Assembly: GCF_018336155.1 (NCBI RefSeq)
Contig: NZ_JAGYHF010000017.1
Location: forward strand, 1 to 64,000
Length of the DNA: 64,000 nucleotides
From: Pseudomonas rustica
GTDB lineage: Bacteria; Pseudomonadota; Gammaproteobacteria; Pseudomonadales; Pseudomonadaceae
Reading direction: 5' to 3'
Positions 28,487-38,352 of this stretch are shown here, one piece after another. The notes under the pieces are model-generated. The model saw nothing but the letters and a program-made list of their open reading frames with translations, was not told the DNA's origin and made no database searches. Both the position numbers and the translations under genes were made by a program. The number at the start of each line of letters is the position of its first letter. The stretch's first letter is position 1.

Positions 28487-30378
28487 CTAAAGACACCACA
28501 ACGCAGCCTTGGCCAAGCTCCGAGTTATTGCCGGCTGAAGTCCGCGGTTTACCGGTGAGCGAACGCGACTCACTGATCGTGAGTGCCATCCAGGTTGAGG
28601 GGCAGTGGGTCATCCTAAGCCGATACGGAGACAACATCTGGCAGCTCGACGGCTTTACCAGCAATACGTCAGACAGTCGCAGGCGAGTGGATTTCACCCG
28701 CTTGCCGGTTCAATTCCAGGCGGTGATGAAAGCCGTTCTCTATCGCTACCTACGGCGCGGCCGTGCGGGAATGGGGCGGCCGAGAGGCAGCACCCTACAC
28801 AAATTTTTCGTATGCGCGCGCCCTTTCCTAAAACATTTGGAAACCCTCAATATTGGACATTTGGGCGCAGTGACCCCAATCGCCTGCATGAGCTATGTAG
28901 AAGTATGCCGAGCGCACAGGCAAACGCGCCGAAGCCACGGCAAACCGCTGTCGTCGGGAGGCCTTTGGGATCGTTTCAGTATCGTTGAGGCGCTATATGA
29001 GCTGAGCCAATACACCGACGATCCGATATCACAGCATCCTTGGCCCGATACCTCGGCATTGGCAATGGCCGGGCTGACGGGAAGTGTTTCGTATCGTAGC
29101 CAATACAGCAAAACACGACTGATGCCGGATGACGTGTTCTGCACAATTTTCGGAAGGGCTTACGAGCAAGTTCAGCAAGGAAAAGCTCTGCTCGATCTAC
29201 GTGATGCTCTAGCGGCTATCGCTGTTCGTAGAAAAGGGCAACATCCTCACACGATCTATATTGCCAAATCCCGTTATCTCTCCGACCTTAATTTCGAGGG
29301 CGGAATGAGGGCCTTCAATAAGTCGATCCTTGATTTACGCACCGCTTGCTATGTCGTACTCGCTAGCACCTCCGGTTGCCGCAACCATGAGCTGGCAAAC
29401 CTTCAATCGGGTGCGCATCGCCGTACCGGAGACGACCAAGGTACGCGCTACCACTGGATACGCTCTATATCCGAAAAAACCGACACCGGGGTTCATGACT
29501 GGATGATACCGGAAGCTGCCGTGCGAGCATTGCGTCTGATGGAGCGCTGGGCTGAGCCTTACCAGACTGCGATTGCTGCCGAGATCACTGTTCGGCGAAA
29601 GCTCAATCCTCACGATCCGGAAATATCTAAAGCGCAGCAGCACCGCTATTCATTATTTCTCGGGGAAAGCCAAGCCAAGGGCAATCAGGTTCGCACCCTG
29701 TCAAACGCTTCATGGGATGCCAACCTTAAATTATTCGCTAAAGACCTCGGATTAGACTGGGCCCTTGCCACCCACCAGTTCCGCCGGAAGTTCGCTAATT
29801 ACGTAGCACATAGCCGATTCGGCGACCTTCGCTACCTACGTGAGCACTTCGCCCATTGGACAATAGACATGTCATTGGGCTACGCCATTGATCGGGATTG
29901 GGGGCAGCACTTCGACATCGATCTGTACAACGATATTCATTCAGAACTCGAGGGCATTAAGCAAGGCGTCGTTGGCAATTGGCTAGGTGATACCCCCTTA
30001 TCAGGTGGCTATGGCTATGCGATCAAGCGCTGGCAGCGCGATCCATCTAACCTCGCCATTTTTAAGTCTCATAGCGCAATGGTGAACTCAATAGCCGAGA
30101 GCACCTCAATCCGCAGCAACGGTCACGCCTGGTGCACTGCCGATGACAATCGCTGTATTGGCAATACGTTGGAACGAACGCGCTGCAGTGGCTGCAACAA
30201 TGCGGTCATCGGTCCCAGCCACGCTCCCATCTACCGACATCTCTACGAAAGCTTAAAAGGTTTGCTGAATTGCCCCGACATTAGTGACGGTGGTCGTCAG
30301 CGGGTTTTGCGCAATCTGGGACGCTGCCGAGACGTGCTCGAGCAACTTGGATACGATCCGGAGTCGAACGCATCATGA
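28483..30378 (+). CDS. Tyrosine recombinase-like protein 3 with C-terminal Cys cluster
   Basis: A 631-aa protein. The catalytic domain lies about 285-500: Arg in STSGCRNHEL, Lys in ISEKTDTG, THQFRRKFANY (H-x-x-R), then HFAHWTIDMSLGYAI with His and a Tyr at nucleophile spacing. A C-terminal motif C-x6-C-x9-C-x2-C (WCTADDNRC..RCSGC) probably binds zinc. The ATG at 28483 overlaps the preceding stop (ATGA). Size and catalytic pattern resemble TnpB of Tn554 (about 630 aa) and the larger recombinases of trio-type islands. Confidence 0.82.
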   Translation: MTKDTTTQPWPSSELLPAEVRGLPVSERDSLIVSAIQVEGQWVILSRYGDNIWQLDGFTSNTSDSRRRVDFTRLPVQFQAVMKAVLYRYLRRGRAGMGRPRGSTLHKFFVCARPFLKHLETLNIGHLGAVTPIACMSYVEVCRAHRQTRRSHGKPLSSGGLWDRFSIVEALYELSQYTDDPISQHPWPDTSALAMAGLTGSVSYRSQYSKTRLMPDDVFCTIFGRAYEQVQQGKALLDLRDALAAIAVRRKGQHPHTIYIAKSRYLSDLNFEGGMRAFNKSILDLRTACYVVLASTSGCRNHELANLQSGAHRRTGDDQGTRYHWIRSISEKTDTGVHDWMIPEAAVRALRLMERWAEPYQTAIAAEITVRRKLNPHDPEISKAQQHRYSLFLGESQAKGNQVRTLSNASWDANLKLFAKDLGLDWALATHQFRRKFANYVAHSRFGDLRYLREHFAHWTIDMSLGYAIDRDWGQHFDIDLYNDIHSELEGIKQGVVGNWLGDTPLSGGYGYAIKRWQRDPSNLAIFKSHSAMVNSIAESTSIRSNGHAWCTADDNRCIGNTLERTRCSGCNNAVIGPSHAPIYRHLYESLKGLLNCPDISDGGRQRVLRNLGRCRDVLEQLGYDPESNAS

Positions 30379-30776
30379 TTAGTAAACGCAAGCCATCGGA
30401 AGCACGCGAGAGGGACCTACAGCTCGCGCTAACCCGCATTCAGCGTGGGCGTGCACACACAGGAGAAACAAAGGTCACCATCGCTGCCGTGGCACGCGAG
30501 GCCGGCGTTTCTACCGCGCTGATTCACAACCACTACCCCAACATTGCCGAGGCGATCCGCGAAGCTCAGGGGCGCTCCAGCCGCATCCAACGGGATTTAA
30601 AAGAACAGGATCTTAGTAAAGAGCGTGAGAAGAACCGCGTACTTCGAGAAGAGATCAAAACACTGCGCAACAAGGTTGCTAGCCTCGCCTCCATTAACGA
30701 AGTTTTGATAGCGGAAAACTCCGCTTTAAAAGGCAAACACAGAGAGTTTAACGTGGTCGATCTAGTAAAGAAATAG
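30375..30776 (+). CDS. Small HTH/coiled-coil protein of the recombinase module (TnpC-like)
   Basis: A 133-aa basic protein: a TetR-type helix-turn-helix near residues 35-70 (VTIAAVAREAGVSTALIHNH), then a coiled coil about 75-120 (KEREKNRVLREEIKTLRNKV). It starts inside the stop of the third recombinase gene (ATGA). Tn554 TnpC is a similarly small accessory protein (about 125 aa) that affects orientation and efficiency of transposition. By position and size this is the likely equivalent, probably binding the element end 80 bp downstream. Confidence 0.75.
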   Translation: MISKRKPSEARERDLQLALTRIQRGRAHTGETKVTIAAVAREAGVSTALIHNHYPNIAEAIREAQGRSSRIQRDLKEQDLSKEREKNRVLREEIKTLRNKVASLASINEVLIAENSALKGKHREFNVVDLVKK

Positions 30777-30857
30777 TGCCTACAACTGTTAAAACCAGCA
30801 ACTTATTGAATCAACTCAAGAAAAACAAAACTAACTGTTAACTAGGGTCCGGAATGT

Positions 30858-30887
30858 GTGATCATCCACGATCAGCACTTTATTCAT
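30858..30887 (-). pseudogene. 5' part (10 codons) of the split response regulator
   Basis: The minus strand from 30887 reads ATG-AAT-AAA-GTG-CTG-ATC-GTG-GAT-GAT-CAC, i.e. Met-Asn-Lys-Val-Leu-Ile-Val-Asp-Asp-His, the N-terminus expected for the fragment at 18437-19038. After this the frame leaves the family sequence (Thr-Phe-Arg). Joining the two gives a 208-aa regulator with no gap or overlap at the DDHPV motif. Confidence 0.9.
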
Positions 30888-31361
30888 GGGCAGGTCCAAT
30901 TTCGCTGTTCGATTTTTAGAGCCCGCACAATAGCCTAGTCAATTCACTCGTGGCACAGCGCAGTTCTCTTGCACTTGCAGCGCAAGACATTCCCTACAAC
31001 CAATGAGGATTATTCCTACAAGAAATACACTTGCTGCTATCGAATGGGCTGTACGTGCATTCTTCACTTCATTCAGGCGCGTCTTAACCTACTGATATTT
31101 TTAGTACAAAATTTTCATACAGATCCGTTGCCTGCCCGAAAAATACGCCGCCGCCCAAGCCATTGGGCATGCGGATACAGCTCTGAAAAGCTGCTTGCTC
31201 TCGCGCTTCAGAGAATATCGGCAACTAACTTCGCTTTGCAAAAAATCTGAAACAAGACACTTCTACCCACACGGCAATTTTTAATATAAACATTAAAGCC
31301 GCAAAACTTTAACCACACACTTAATCAAATCAGCGATCTCAAAATCAATAGAGCCAACACC
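30888..31361. other. Native intergenic region upstream of the split regulator
   Basis: 474 bp between the regulator start (minus) and the next plus-strand gene. It should hold the promoter of the interrupted regulator. I see no convincing gene, although a 93-codon open frame exists. Confidence 0.4.
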
Positions 31362-32006
31362 ATGCGGAACTTTAAAAAGAAAATCTCCAACCCAATGACG
31401 GTTATCGCGATCTTCGCGTTTATTTCGGAAACTTCCGCAGCGGTATCACTACCCTTTCTGGATAACAACGAACGTGAAATTTACATATGGTTTTTAATCA
31501 GCTTTCCGTTTTATTTGTTGTTTTTGTTTTTTATCACCTTGAACTTCAACTACCGATCGCTTTACGCGCCGTCTGACTTCGACAAGGATGATAACTTTCT
31601 GAAAGCGTTTGAAGACCTTAGATCCGGCGACCATCAACTCGATCCTCTTTCGAAAACGTCCGAGCGTACCGGCAACGTACCCGATCCACCCACTCCCAGC
31701 GATTGGGCGACGCCGCCGTGGATCGAACATCACGTGCAGTTGCCCAAACCCATGAACGCGCTGCGGGTTATTGATGTACGACCGATGAACAGCAAGGCGC
31801 AATTCGATCAGTTGCAGGCAAGTCTGACAGTCACCAGTAGGCTATCGGTAAGGTTCATGGTGTTTCTGACTGATCCGGTGTCAGACGCATTACTCAAGCA
31901 AATAAGGCTCAGCCCCGGCAAACAGACAAAAAAAGGCACAGCGAACACGCTCTACATCGCCTACAACGTCAGCCAGCAGATCACGACAATTTTGAGAGGG
32001 GATTAA
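31362..32006 (+). CDS. Hypothetical membrane protein (214 aa)
   Basis: Not recognised. Two hydrophobic segments lie at about 10-32 and 40-60 (IYIWFLISFPFYLLFLFF), followed by a soluble C-terminal domain of about 150 aa rich in Pro around residue 105 (DPPTPSDWATPPW). Because it lies outside the island edge it is probably part of the native locus. It may be functionally linked to the divergent response regulator, which is inference from position. Confidence 0.5.
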   Translation: MRNFKKKISNPMTVIAIFAFISETSAAVSLPFLDNNEREIYIWFLISFPFYLLFLFFITLNFNYRSLYAPSDFDKDDNFLKAFEDLRSGDHQLDPLSKTSERTGNVPDPPTPSDWATPPWIEHHVQLPKPMNALRVIDVRPMNSKAQFDQLQASLTVTSRLSVRFMVFLTDPVSDALLKQIRLSPGKQTKKGTANTLYIAYNVSQQITTILRGD

Positions 32007-32067
32007 AAGGCGGGCGAATATCGTGAAGAACACAGATAACGCAAAAAGCAGGAAGGATTTGAACAGT

Positions 32068-32103
32068 GGCAGCCTTGTCGCGATGACAAGGCTGCCCTTT
32101 CAT
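32068..32103 (-). terminator. Terminator of argG
   Basis: A perfect stem GGCAGCCTTGTC-gcgat-GACAAGGCTGCC lies between convergent genes. T runs on either side are short, so strength is uncertain. Confidence 0.55.
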
Positions 32104-32119
32104 TCCAGGCCCGAGGGGC

Positions 32120-33337
<1,218 letters not shown>

Positions 33338-33466
33338 GCCATCACTCCACGGGGTTCTACGGAAAGCCGAGGAGTCTACCGCCCAAACGCGATAATTTAC
33401 AGAGGCGCGACAGCTTAAGACGACAAAGCGACAGAATCTGTCGAGAGCGCGACGATGACCGGCGGG

Positions 33467-34387
33467 TCAGGAAGTTGCTGCAGTGCTCGCGGGTGTACTC
33501 GCTTGCGGCGCCGGAGCCGCGACTGGCGTAACCCGCGCAAGGTGCACATTGACCCGGCGGTTCTTCGCCCGGTTCGCCGCACTGGTGTTGGGCACCACCG
33601 GATACTGCTCACCATGGAAACGCACGGTGATCTGCGACTCTTGAATGCCATTGGCCTTGAAGTAGTCGACCACGGCCAGCGCCCGGCGGCGCGAAAGTTC
33701 ACGGTTGGTCAGACGGTTGCCGCTGTTGTCCGAGTGGCCGTCGAGCTCAATGTGATTAACCGTCGGATCTGCCTTCATGTACTCCAGCATGACCGCGAGT
33801 TTGGCTTTGGCGGCGGCGTCGAGATCGGTGCCTTCGCCGGGAAAACCGATTTGCGACTGTTTAACCTGATCGAAATTCTGCGGCAACAATTTCGCCACGC
33901 AGGTTTGATAGTCGTTAAACGCTTTGCTGAATTTGACTGGCAACAGGCGCACTTCCGAGACCCGACCATCACCCGACGCGCGACGCACGACCGGACTGCG
34001 ACCGTCCAGCAGACCGCTGATCAGACCACCGGCCTGGGACTGCGAACTGTTAAACAAGACATTGCCGCTGCCAATTCTGACGCTGCCTAGATTGATATCG
34101 CCGCGTCCCGGCTGCCATGGCGCCGCCGCTGCGAGCAACGTCGCCGAACCGCCGCCCAGCATGGCGTTGTAGGCGTTCAGACGGAATATCGCCTGCTCGC
34201 CAGCCTTGCGCACGAACTCACCCGAGCCGAAATCTGTAATTGGCTGTGTCAGGCGGCATTCGAACTTGTCGCCGGCGACCGTCCACTCAATGTTCTCCAG
34301 ACGTGTCTGGTACGTGAGCGCCATCGCGGGGAGGCTGGCAAACACACTGAGCAAGGCTAAATAACGCTGGCGCACGGGAGGCTCCAT
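33467..34387 (-). CDS. motY: MotY-like OmpA-family protein of the flagellar motor
   Basis: About 306 aa. A signal peptide (LALLSVFASLPAMA) is followed by an N-terminal MotY-type domain (LTYQTRLENIEWTVAGDKFE) and a C-terminal OmpA/peptidoglycan-binding domain (IELDGHSDNSG, NRELSRRRALAVVDYF, RRVNVHL). It forms the periplasmic T-ring around Na+- or mixed-type motors in Pseudomonas/Vibrio. The position between argG and pyrC matches other pseudomonads. ATG at 34387 is preferred; a GTG five codons upstream is possible. Confidence 0.88.
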   Translation of the reverse strand: MEPPVRQRYLALLSVFASLPAMALTYQTRLENIEWTVAGDKFECRLTQPITDFGSGEFVRKAGEQAIFRLNAYNAMLGGGSATLLAAAAPWQPGRGDINLGSVRIGSGNVLFNSSQSQAGGLISGLLDGRSPVVRRASGDGRVSEVRLLPVKFSKAFNDYQTCVAKLLPQNFDQVKQSQIGFPGEGTDLDAAAKAKLAVMLEYMKADPTVNHIELDGHSDNSGNRLTNRELSRRRALAVVDYFKANGIQESQITVRFHGEQYPVVPNTSAANRAKNRRVNVHLARVTPVAAPAPQASTPASTAATS

Positions 34388-34535
34388 TGGCTTCTGAAAC
34401 ACAAAGACCGATTCACACGATGTTTACGGCATACCTACGGGATATCGGAAGGTTCCCGCAAAACTTGATAGCGAGTGCCTGCAAGAGTCTTTTCCGGTAG
34501 CATTCGCCTCAGTTTGACCCGCCTGGAATCCCCTC

Positions 34536-35582
34536 ATGTCCGACCGCCTGACCCTGCTGCGTCCCGACGACTGGCACATTCATCTTCGCGATGGTGCCGT
34601 GTTGACCAATACCGTTGCCGATGTTGCGCGCACTTTTGGCCGCGCGATCATCATGCCCAACCTGGTACCTCCGGTGCGCAACGCCGCTGAAGCCGACGGC
34701 TATCGCCAGCGGATTCTCGCTGCCCGCCCGGCCGGCAGTCGCTTTGAGCCGCTGATGGTGCTGTACCTCACCGACCGCACCCAGCCCGAAGAAATTCGTG
34801 AAGCCAAGGCCAGTGGTTTTGTCTACGCCGCCAAGCTGTACCCGGCCGGCGCAACCACCAACTCCGACTCCGGCGTGACCAGCATCGACAAGATTCTGCC
34901 GGCGATCGAAGCCATGGCCGAAGTCGGCATGCCGCTGCTGATCCACGGTGAAGTCACCCGTGGCGACGTCGATGTGTTCGATCGCGAAAAGATCTTCATC
35001 GATGAGCACATGCGCCGTGTGGTCGAGCGTTTCCCGACACTGAAAGTGGTGTTTGAACACATCACCACCGCTGACGCCGTGCAGTTCGTCAACGAGGCTT
35101 CGGCCAACGTTGGCGCGACCATCACCGCGCACCACCTGCTCTACAACCGCAACCACATGCTGGTGGGCGGGATTCGGCCGCACTTCTATTGCTTGCCGAT
35201 TCTCAAGCGCAATACGCATCAGGAAGCCCTGCTCGACGCCGCCACCAGTGGCAGCGCGAAGTTCTTCCTCGGCACCGATTCGGCACCGCACGCCCAGCAC
35301 GCCAAGGAAGCCGCTTGCGGCTGCGCCGGCTGCTACACCGCGTACGCCGCCATCGAAATGTACGCCGAAGCCTTCGAACAGCGTAACGCGCTGGACAAAC
35401 TCGAAGCTTTCGCCAGCCTCAACGGCCCGCGCTTCTACGGCCTGCCGGCGAACACTGATCGCATCACCCTGGTTCGTGAAGAATGGACCGCCCCGACCAG
35501 CCTGCCCTTCGGCGAGCTGACCGTTATCCCGCTGCGCGCCGGTGAAAAACTGCGCTGGCGCCTGCTGGAGGAACACGCGTGA
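34536..35582 (+). CDS. pyrC: Dihydroorotase
   Basis: A 348-aa class II dihydroorotase of pyrimidine synthesis. Metal-binding HIHLRDG near the N-terminus, the carboxylated Lys in YAAKLYPAGATTNSD, and conserved His residues in LLIHGEV and VFEHITT are visible. It overlaps rnt by 4 bp (GTGA). Confidence 0.96.
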   Translation: MSDRLTLLRPDDWHIHLRDGAVLTNTVADVARTFGRAIIMPNLVPPVRNAAEADGYRQRILAARPAGSRFEPLMVLYLTDRTQPEEIREAKASGFVYAAKLYPAGATTNSDSGVTSIDKILPAIEAMAEVGMPLLIHGEVTRGDVDVFDREKIFIDEHMRRVVERFPTLKVVFEHITTADAVQFVNEASANVGATITAHHLLYNRNHMLVGGIRPHFYCLPILKRNTHQEALLDAATSGSAKFFLGTDSAPHAQHAKEAACGCAGCYTAYAAIEMYAEAFEQRNALDKLEAFASLNGPRFYGLPANTDRITLVREEWTAPTSLPFGELTVIPLRAGEKLRWRLLEEHA

Positions 35583-36256
35583 GTGAAGACCATTTCGACG
35601 ACGAACTGGACGGTCAAAGTGGCGGCGGCGGTTCCCGTCACCCGATGGCAGCACGCTTTCGCGGCTACCTGCCGGTTGTCGTCGACGTAGAAACCGGTGG
35701 CTTCAACTCGGCCACCGACGCGTTGCTGGAAATTGCTGCGACCACCATCGCCATGGATGAAAAGGGCTTTGTTTACCCGGATCACACCTACTTCTTCCGC
35801 GTTGAGCCGTTCGAAGGCGCCAACATCGAAGCGGCGGCGCTGGAGTTCACCGGGATCAAACTCGATCACCCACTGCGCATGGCCGTCAGCGAAGAAACAG
35901 CGCTGACCGACATCTTCCGTGGCATCCGCAAAGCGCTGAAAGCCAACGGCTGCAAGCGCGCGATTCTGGTTGGCCATAACAGCAGCTTCGACCTCGGCTT
36001 CCTCAACGCCGCCGTCGCGCGTCTGGACATGAAGCGCAACCCGTTCCACCCGTTCTCCAGCTTCGACACCGCGACACTGGCCGGTCTGGCCTACGGTCAA
36101 ACCGTACTGGCGAAAGCCTGTCAGGCAGCCGACATCGACTTCGACGGCCGTGAAGCGCACTCCGCGCGTTACGACACCGAGAAAACCGCAGAGCTGTTCT
36201 GCGGCATCGTCAACCGCTGGAAACAGATGGGCGGCTGGGAAGATTTCGACGACTGA
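35579..36256 (+). CDS. rnt: Ribonuclease T
   Basis: A 225-aa DEDDh 3'-5' exonuclease that trims tRNA and other stable RNAs: VVDVETGGFNS (first D and E), GHNSSFDLGFL, and HSARYDTEKTAELF (His and Asp of Exo III). It starts with GTG at 35579 inside the pyrC stop and is translationally coupled. Confidence 0.95.
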   Translation: MSEDHFDDELDGQSGGGGSRHPMAARFRGYLPVVVDVETGGFNSATDALLEIAATTIAMDEKGFVYPDHTYFFRVEPFEGANIEAAALEFTGIKLDHPLRMAVSEETALTDIFRGIRKALKANGCKRAILVGHNSSFDLGFLNAAVARLDMKRNPFHPFSSFDTATLAGLAYGQTVLAKACQAADIDFDGREAHSARYDTEKTAELFCGIVNRWKQMGGWEDFDD

Positions 36257-36279
36257 TCCTCGCTGAGTAATCCCGCGCA

Positions 36280-36311
36280 TAAAAAAACCGGCCACTTGGG
36301 CCGGTTTTTTG
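36280..36311. terminator. Bidirectional terminator between rnt and the peroxiredoxin gene
   Basis: ACCGGCC-acttg-GGCCGGT is flanked by A7 and T6 between convergent genes. Confidence 0.88.
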
Positions 36312-36328
36312 TACCTCGACGTTGCGCC

Positions 36329-36931
36329 TTACAGGGCAGCAGCGTTCTCGGTCAGGTATGCCGCAACGCCTTCTGGCGAAGCGTTCATGCCTTTGTCGCC
36401 TTTTTTCCAGTTGGCAGGGCAAACTTCGCCGTGCTCTTCGTGGAATTGCAGAGCGTCGACCAGACGGATCAGCTCTTCCATGTTACGGCCCAGCGGCAGG
36501 TCGTTGATGATCTGCGAGCGGACAACGCCTTTGTCGTCGATCAGGAACGCGCCACGGAACGCTACGCCGCCTTCCGACTCAACGTCGTAGGCTTTAGCGA
36601 TGTCGTGCTTCATGTCGGCAGCCATGGTGTATTTCACCTGGCCGATGCCGCCATTGTTCACTGGAGTGTTGCGCCATGCGTTGTGAGTGAAGTGCGAGTC
36701 GATCGACACAGCGATCACTTCAACGTTGCGGGCCTTGAAGTCAGCCATGCGGTTGTCCAGAGCGATCAGCTCGGACGGGCAGACGAAGGTGAAGTCCAGT
36801 GGGTAGAAGAACACCAGGCCGTATTTGCCTTTGATGGCCGAGGACAGGGTGAAGCTGTCAACGATCTCGCCATTGCCGAGTACGGCCGGGACGGTGAAGT
36901 CAGGGGCTTGTTTGCCTACGAGTACGCTCAT
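36329..36931 (-). CDS. 2-Cys peroxiredoxin (AhpC/Prx1 type)
   Basis: A 200-aa thiol peroxidase. The peroxidatic Cys is in FTFVCPSEL (about residue 51) and the resolving Cys in GEVCPANW (about 171). The C-terminal part is that of typical 2-Cys peroxiredoxins. It reduces H2O2 and alkyl peroxides in the cytosol. It is divergent from bfd, fitting a local group for iron and oxidative stress. Confidence 0.93.
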   Translation of the reverse strand: MSVLVGKQAPDFTVPAVLGNGEIVDSFTLSSAIKGKYGLVFFYPLDFTFVCPSELIALDNRMADFKARNVEVIAVSIDSHFTHNAWRNTPVNNGGIGQVKYTMAADMKHDIAKAYDVESEGGVAFRGAFLIDDKGVVRSQIINDLPLGRNMEELIRLVDALQFHEEHGEVCPANWKKGDKGMNASPEGVAAYLTENAAAL

Positions 36932-37179
36932 TGATATCTCCTGGTGTAGAAACTTGAAGTTCAGGGTTTGCGCCAGCCTGCCATCCTCAGACGACAGCCC
37001 TGTGACACGAACCCCCTTCGCAAGGGCCGACCATCATACACTGCGAATTTGGCCTGTCCTTAACGGTTTTTTAAAGCAGGCGCAGAACCGTGCTGCATTT
37101 ACAGGGCCAGGCAAATCGCCAGCAAATACCGTTCGTCAGTCGTAGCTGTTAATCCACTGAAGCGGTCGGAAAGCACTTT

Positions 37180-37198
37180 GACAATCATTCTCGTTAAC
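37180..37198. promoter_or_regulatory. Fur box upstream of bfd
   Basis: The minus strand reads GTTAACGAGAATGATTGTC, 14 of 19 matches to the Fur consensus GATAATGATAATCATTATC. It lies 48 bp before the bfd start, as expected for iron-starvation induction of bfd. Confidence 0.7.
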
Positions 37199-37245
37199 AT
37201 TAAGATCCATCGCAATTGAGTCACAACCAGCGACGGTTCTCACTT

Positions 37246-37464
37246 ATGTATGTTTGTCTCTGCACTGGCGTCACCGACGGACAGATCCGCGAAGCGATCT
37301 ATGAGGGTTGCTGCAGCTATAAAGAAGTTCGTCAGGCCACCGGCGTCGCCAGCCAATGCGGCAAATGTGCCTGCCTTGCCAAGGAAGTCGTTCGCGAAAC
37401 CCTGACCAAGCTGCAAACCGCTCAGGCTGCGATCCCCTATCCGGTGGAATTTACTGCCGCGTAA
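37246..37464 (+). CDS. bfd: Bacterioferritin-associated ferredoxin
   Basis: A 72-aa [2Fe-2S] protein with ligands in MYVCLCTGVTD (C-x-C) and SQCGKCACL (C-x2-C). It passes electrons to bacterioferritin to release stored iron. The ATG at 37246 gives the family N-terminus; an in-frame start 10 codons upstream lies near the Fur box and is not favoured. Confidence 0.94.
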   Translation: MYVCLCTGVTDGQIREAIYEGCCSYKEVRQATGVASQCGKCACLAKEVVRETLTKLQTAQAAIPYPVEFTAA

Positions 37465-37480
37465 TAACACCCCATTTCAA

Positions 37481-37507
37481 AGAACCGGACTTATGTCCGG
37501 TTTTTTT
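37481..37507 (+). terminator. bfd terminator
   Basis: ACCGGAC-ttat-GTCCGGT is followed by T7, 16 bp after the stop codon. Confidence 0.88.
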
Positions 37508-37665
37508 ATGCCTGTAAATCAATTGCTTAGGCTCCAGACGCGGAACACAAACATTCTTATTCCGATTAATTTTCATATATTATTCAATAACTTAGGTTTG
37601 ACACTTATAAATACGAAGCTCAAACTCTGCCGTATATACAGCGAATACAGGGCAGGACTCCGATC

Positions 37666-38139
37666 ATGAAAGGCGACATTACAGTCATCCAGCATCTCAA
37701 CAAAATCCTTGCCAATGAGCTGGTCGCGATCAATCAGTACTTCCTGCATGCGCGCATGTATGAAGATTGGGGTCTGAACAAGCTCGGCAAGCACGAATAC
37801 AAAGAATCCATCGACGAGATGAAGCACGCGGACAAGCTGATCAAGCGCATCCTGTTCCTCGAAGGCCTGCCGAACGTGCAGGATCTGGGCAAGCTGCACA
37901 TCGGCGAGCACACCCAGGAAATGCTGGAGTGCGACCTGCGCATCGAGAAGACCGGCCACGCTGACCTGAAAGCTGCGATCGCACATTGCGAAACCGTCGG
38001 TGACTTCGGCAGCCGTGAACTGCTCGAAGACATTCTTGAATCCGAAGAAGAACATATCGACTGGCTGGAAACCCAACTGGGTCTTATCGGCAAAGTAGGT
38101 CTTGAGAACTATCTGCAATCGCAGATGGGCGAAGAGTAG
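37666..38139 (+). CDS. bfr: Bacterioferritin (haem-containing, BfrB type)
   Basis: A 157-aa four-helix bundle subunit of the 24-mer iron store. Ferroxidase ligands are seen in NELVAINQYFLHARM (Glu-18), MKHADKLIKRILFLEG (Glu-51 and His-54 region) and ESEEEHIDWLE. Met-52 is in place for haem binding between subunits. It has its own upstream region after the bfd terminator. Confidence 0.95.
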   Translation: MKGDITVIQHLNKILANELVAINQYFLHARMYEDWGLNKLGKHEYKESIDEMKHADKLIKRILFLEGLPNVQDLGKLHIGEHTQEMLECDLRIEKTGHADLKAAIAHCETVGDFGSRELLEDILESEEEHIDWLETQLGLIGKVGLENYLQSQMGEE

Positions 38140-38205
38140 AAGCTGCCGCAGGCTGCGATCTTTTTAGATTGCACCGGCAACTCGCAGTAACTTTTCGGAC
38201 GCACT

Positions 38206-38244
38206 AAAAAGCCCCGCCCTCTTTCGAGGTGCGGGGCTTTTTAT
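38206..38244 (+). terminator. bfr terminator
   Basis: AAAAAGCCCCGC...GCGGGGCTTTTT, a strong symmetric hairpin with flanking A and T runs. Confidence 0.88.
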
Positions 38245-38253
38245 TGGCTTTTC

Positions 38254-38342
38254 TCTAGGAGCATGGCTCGCCAGCGAAGAAAGCGCCGCGGTGCTACAGA
38301 CACACCGCGTTATCGTTTTTCGCGAGCAAGCTTTGCTCCTAC
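38254..38342. repeat. Degenerate REP pair
   Basis: AGGAGCATGGCTCGCCAGCG faces CGCGAGCAAGCTTTGCTCCT across a roughly 40-bp linker. The left copy has diverged from the family. Confidence 0.65.
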
Positions 38343-38352
38343 AACAAAAGCA

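Larger units (their letters stand above)
19039..30857. mobile_element. 11.8-kb genomic island with three tyrosine recombinase-like genes and SIR2-NTPase cargo
   Basis: The ends are set by the split response regulator: native sequence stops after GTGAT at 19034-19038 and resumes with GTGAT at 30858-30862. Both ends carry a similar inward-facing block of the form CTAG-n-TTAA(A)CAG (19056-19070 on the plus strand; within 30833-30846 on the minus strand). AACTGTTAA is repeated at 30784-30792 and 30833-30841. CGCTAGG/CCTAGCG is inverted at 19054-19060 and 19115-19121. Cargo GC is clearly lower than in the core genome. The recombinase operon lies at the right end. The arrangement recalls the tnpA/tnpB/tnpC module of Tn554 and the gamma-mobile-trio islands, but with one additional recombinase-like gene. 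Confidence 0.85.

Noticed and set aside
19034..30862. GTGAT at both junctions taken as a 5-bp target duplication of a Tn7/Tn5053-type transposition
   Set aside because: Ends do not begin with TGT and finish with ACA, no intact DDE transposase is present, and the tyrosine recombinase module is intact, so a recombination core or coupling sequence is more likely.
30969..31250. 93-codon open frame upstream of the 214-aa membrane protein
   Set aside because: No ribosome site or family resemblance. It lies in the region expected to be the promoter of the split response regulator.
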